Below are positions 62,999-64,000 of a stretch of 64,000 nt of DNA, piece by piece. The stretch comes from an uncultured Arachnia sp. (GTDB taxonomy: Bacteria; Actinomycetota; Actinomycetes; Propionibacteriales; Propionibacteriaceae), in the NCBI GenBank assembly GCA_947499145.1, contig CANMNB010000004.1:186001-250000 (forward strand), read 5' to 3'. The notes beneath the pieces are model-generated. The model was not told where the DNA came from. It saw nothing but the letters and a program-made list of their open reading frames with translations, and did no database searches. The position numbers and the translations under genes are program-made. How positions within the stretch are numbered: position 1 is the first letter of the stretch; every line of letters starts with the position of its first letter.

Positions 62999-64000
62999 GT
63001 GAGCAGGAGCACCGGCGGGCGCCCGCCCGGCATGATGGCCGTGGCGAGGCTCGCCGGTGTATCCCACCAGACGGTGTCCCGGGTGCTCAACCACCCCGAC
63101 GCGGTGCGACCCGAGACGCGGGCGCGCGTCCAGGCAGCGATGGACGAGCTTGGATACAGCCGGAACCTTGCCGCACGTGCGCTCGTCACCCGACAGACAG
63201 GTCTCATCGGTGTCGTCTGGACCGGCGCCGGCTACTTCGGCCCCTCCAGCACCGTGGCCGGGATCGAAGTGGCGGCACGGTCTGCCGGGTACTCGACCCT
63301 GGTGGGCGCGCTGGGCGCTGACACCGCGACGGAGATGGCCGACGTGGTGCGCAGCTTCCGCGACCGCGGCGTCGAGGGCATCATCGTCGTCGCCCCGCAC
63401 GACCAGATGGCAGGGCTGGCTCGGGACCACGCGCTCGGCATTCCCACCGTTCTCGTGGCCGACGTGGACGGGGAACCGGGCATGCACGCCGTGTCCGTCG
63501 ACCAACGCGAGGGCGCCCGCCTCGCGGTCCAGCTGCTGGTGGATCGCGGGTGTCGCAGCATCCTCCACGTCTCGGGACCGCTCGATTGGTTCGACGCCCG
63601 CGCCCGCATCGACGGGTGGCGCTCCACCCTGGTGGCCAACTCGCTGGACGTTCCCCAGGTCGTCGTGGGCGATTGGGAGGCTGACCGCGGCTATGCACTC
63701 GCCGAACGACTGGCGGACAGCCGGGAACTGCCGGACGGCATCTTCTGTGGCAACGACGCCCTGGCGCTCGGGATGCTGGCCGGCTTCCGCGACCGCGGGG
63801 TCGCCGTCCCCCAGCAGGTCAGTCTGGTCGGATTCGACGACGTCGACGGTGCTGCCTTCTTCGCGCCGCCGTTGACGACGATTCGACAACCCTTCACGGA
63901 ACTGGGCGGCGCGTGCGTCGAGGTGTTGATGCGCGCCATTGGCGGGGCGGAACCGTCCGTCACCAAACTGCCGCCGGAACTGGTCCTGAGGCGCAGCACC
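62999..64000 (+). CDS. LacI-family regulator (cut by right edge), probable AraR-type
   Basis: The frame stays open from GTG 62999 to the last base, giving 334 codons, close to the full length of about 340. It begins with a LacI DNA-binding head (MMAVARLAGVSHQTVSRVLN, about 12-31, and the hinge YSRNLAARALVTRQT), then a periplasmic-binding-protein-like domain (GLIGVVWTG..., SVDQREGARLAVQLLVDRG, GIFCGNDALALGML, SLVGFDDVDGAAFF). It most likely binds the palindrome at 60685-60698 and is released by arabinose or a pathway intermediate. It starts 10 bp after araA; an ATG at 63032 is less likely. Confidence 0.93.
   Translation, partial: MSRSTGGRPPGMMAVARLAGVSHQTVSRVLNHPDAVRPETRARVQAAMDELGYSRNLAARALVTRQTGLIGVVWTGAGYFGPSSTVAGIEVAARSAGYSTLVGALGADTATEMADVVRSFRDRGVEGIIVVAPHDQMAGLARDHALGIPTVLVADVDGEPGMHAVSVDQREGARLAVQLLVDRGCRSILHVSGPLDWFDARARIDGWRSTLVANSLDVPQVVVGDWEADRGYALAERLADSRELPDGIFCGNDALALGMLAGFRDRGVAVPQQVSLVGFDDVDGAAFFAPPLTTIRQPFTELGGACVEVLMRAIGGAEPSVTKLPPELVLRRST

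Overview
The window is a very GC-rich bacterial chromosome segment with no phage, plasmid, insertion-sequence or CRISPR signatures. Families typical of Actinobacteria recur throughout: DUF3039, DUF2017, DUF2510, DUF1707, DUF3618, DUF2993, a SigE-like ECF sigma factor and paired dynamin-like GTPases. At least a dozen genes look leaderless, with a TANNNT hexamer 6-7 nt before the start codon. My best guess is a Propionibacteriales member, probably a Propionibacteriaceae such as a Tessaracoccus relative. That placement is inference from gene content only.

Layout. 1-9080 is mostly housekeeping: adenosylhomocysteinase (cut by the left edge), MFS and RDD membrane proteins, 4-alpha-glucanotransferase, nicotinate phosphoribosyltransferase, ClpS, DUF2017 and glutamate racemase. 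9077-15508 has a PQQ-type sugar dehydrogenase lipoprotein, then the tightly packed block thpR, rph, rdgB, thyA, DUF1707, folA and a LOG-family protein. 15513-22839 holds DNA polymerase IV, tRNA-Leu, DUF proteins, an AI-2E-type permease, a YigZ protein, a Bcp peroxiredoxin and a GroES-like protein. 22919-23683 encodes a heliorhodopsin, followed by an Ltp-repeat protein (23765-24736), a DUF2993 protein and a two-component system.

27798-34506, all on the minus strand, is the most accessory-looking stretch. It holds a secreted minisatellite protein, a phosphotransferase, a TPR-LuxR regulator, an FMO-like flavoprotein overlapped by a SemiSWEET-like gene, a CPBP protease and a P-loop ATPase. 34591-42784 carries three tRNA genes, orn, a 2H phosphoesterase, PrsW with two membrane-type GTPases, and ettA. 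42845-51585 has an ECF sigma factor with its membrane partner, a DUF559 protein, a MarR regulator with a FAD/Fe-S dehydrogenase, and an acyl-CoA ligase with a tandem hotdog thioesterase.

52359-60413 is a compact nitrite ammonification (DNRA) island, all on the minus strand: histidine kinase, response regulator, nrfH, nrfA, a TPR protein, ccdA, resB, ccsB and tlpA. It holds both the enzyme and the system II cytochrome c maturation machinery needed to build it. NrfA has CxxCH rather than CxxCK at its first heme, which fits the absence of a dedicated NrfEFG/NrfI lyase. The window ends with an arabinose operon (araD, araA and a LacI-family regulator cut by the right edge). A perfect 14-bp palindrome sits in its promoter.
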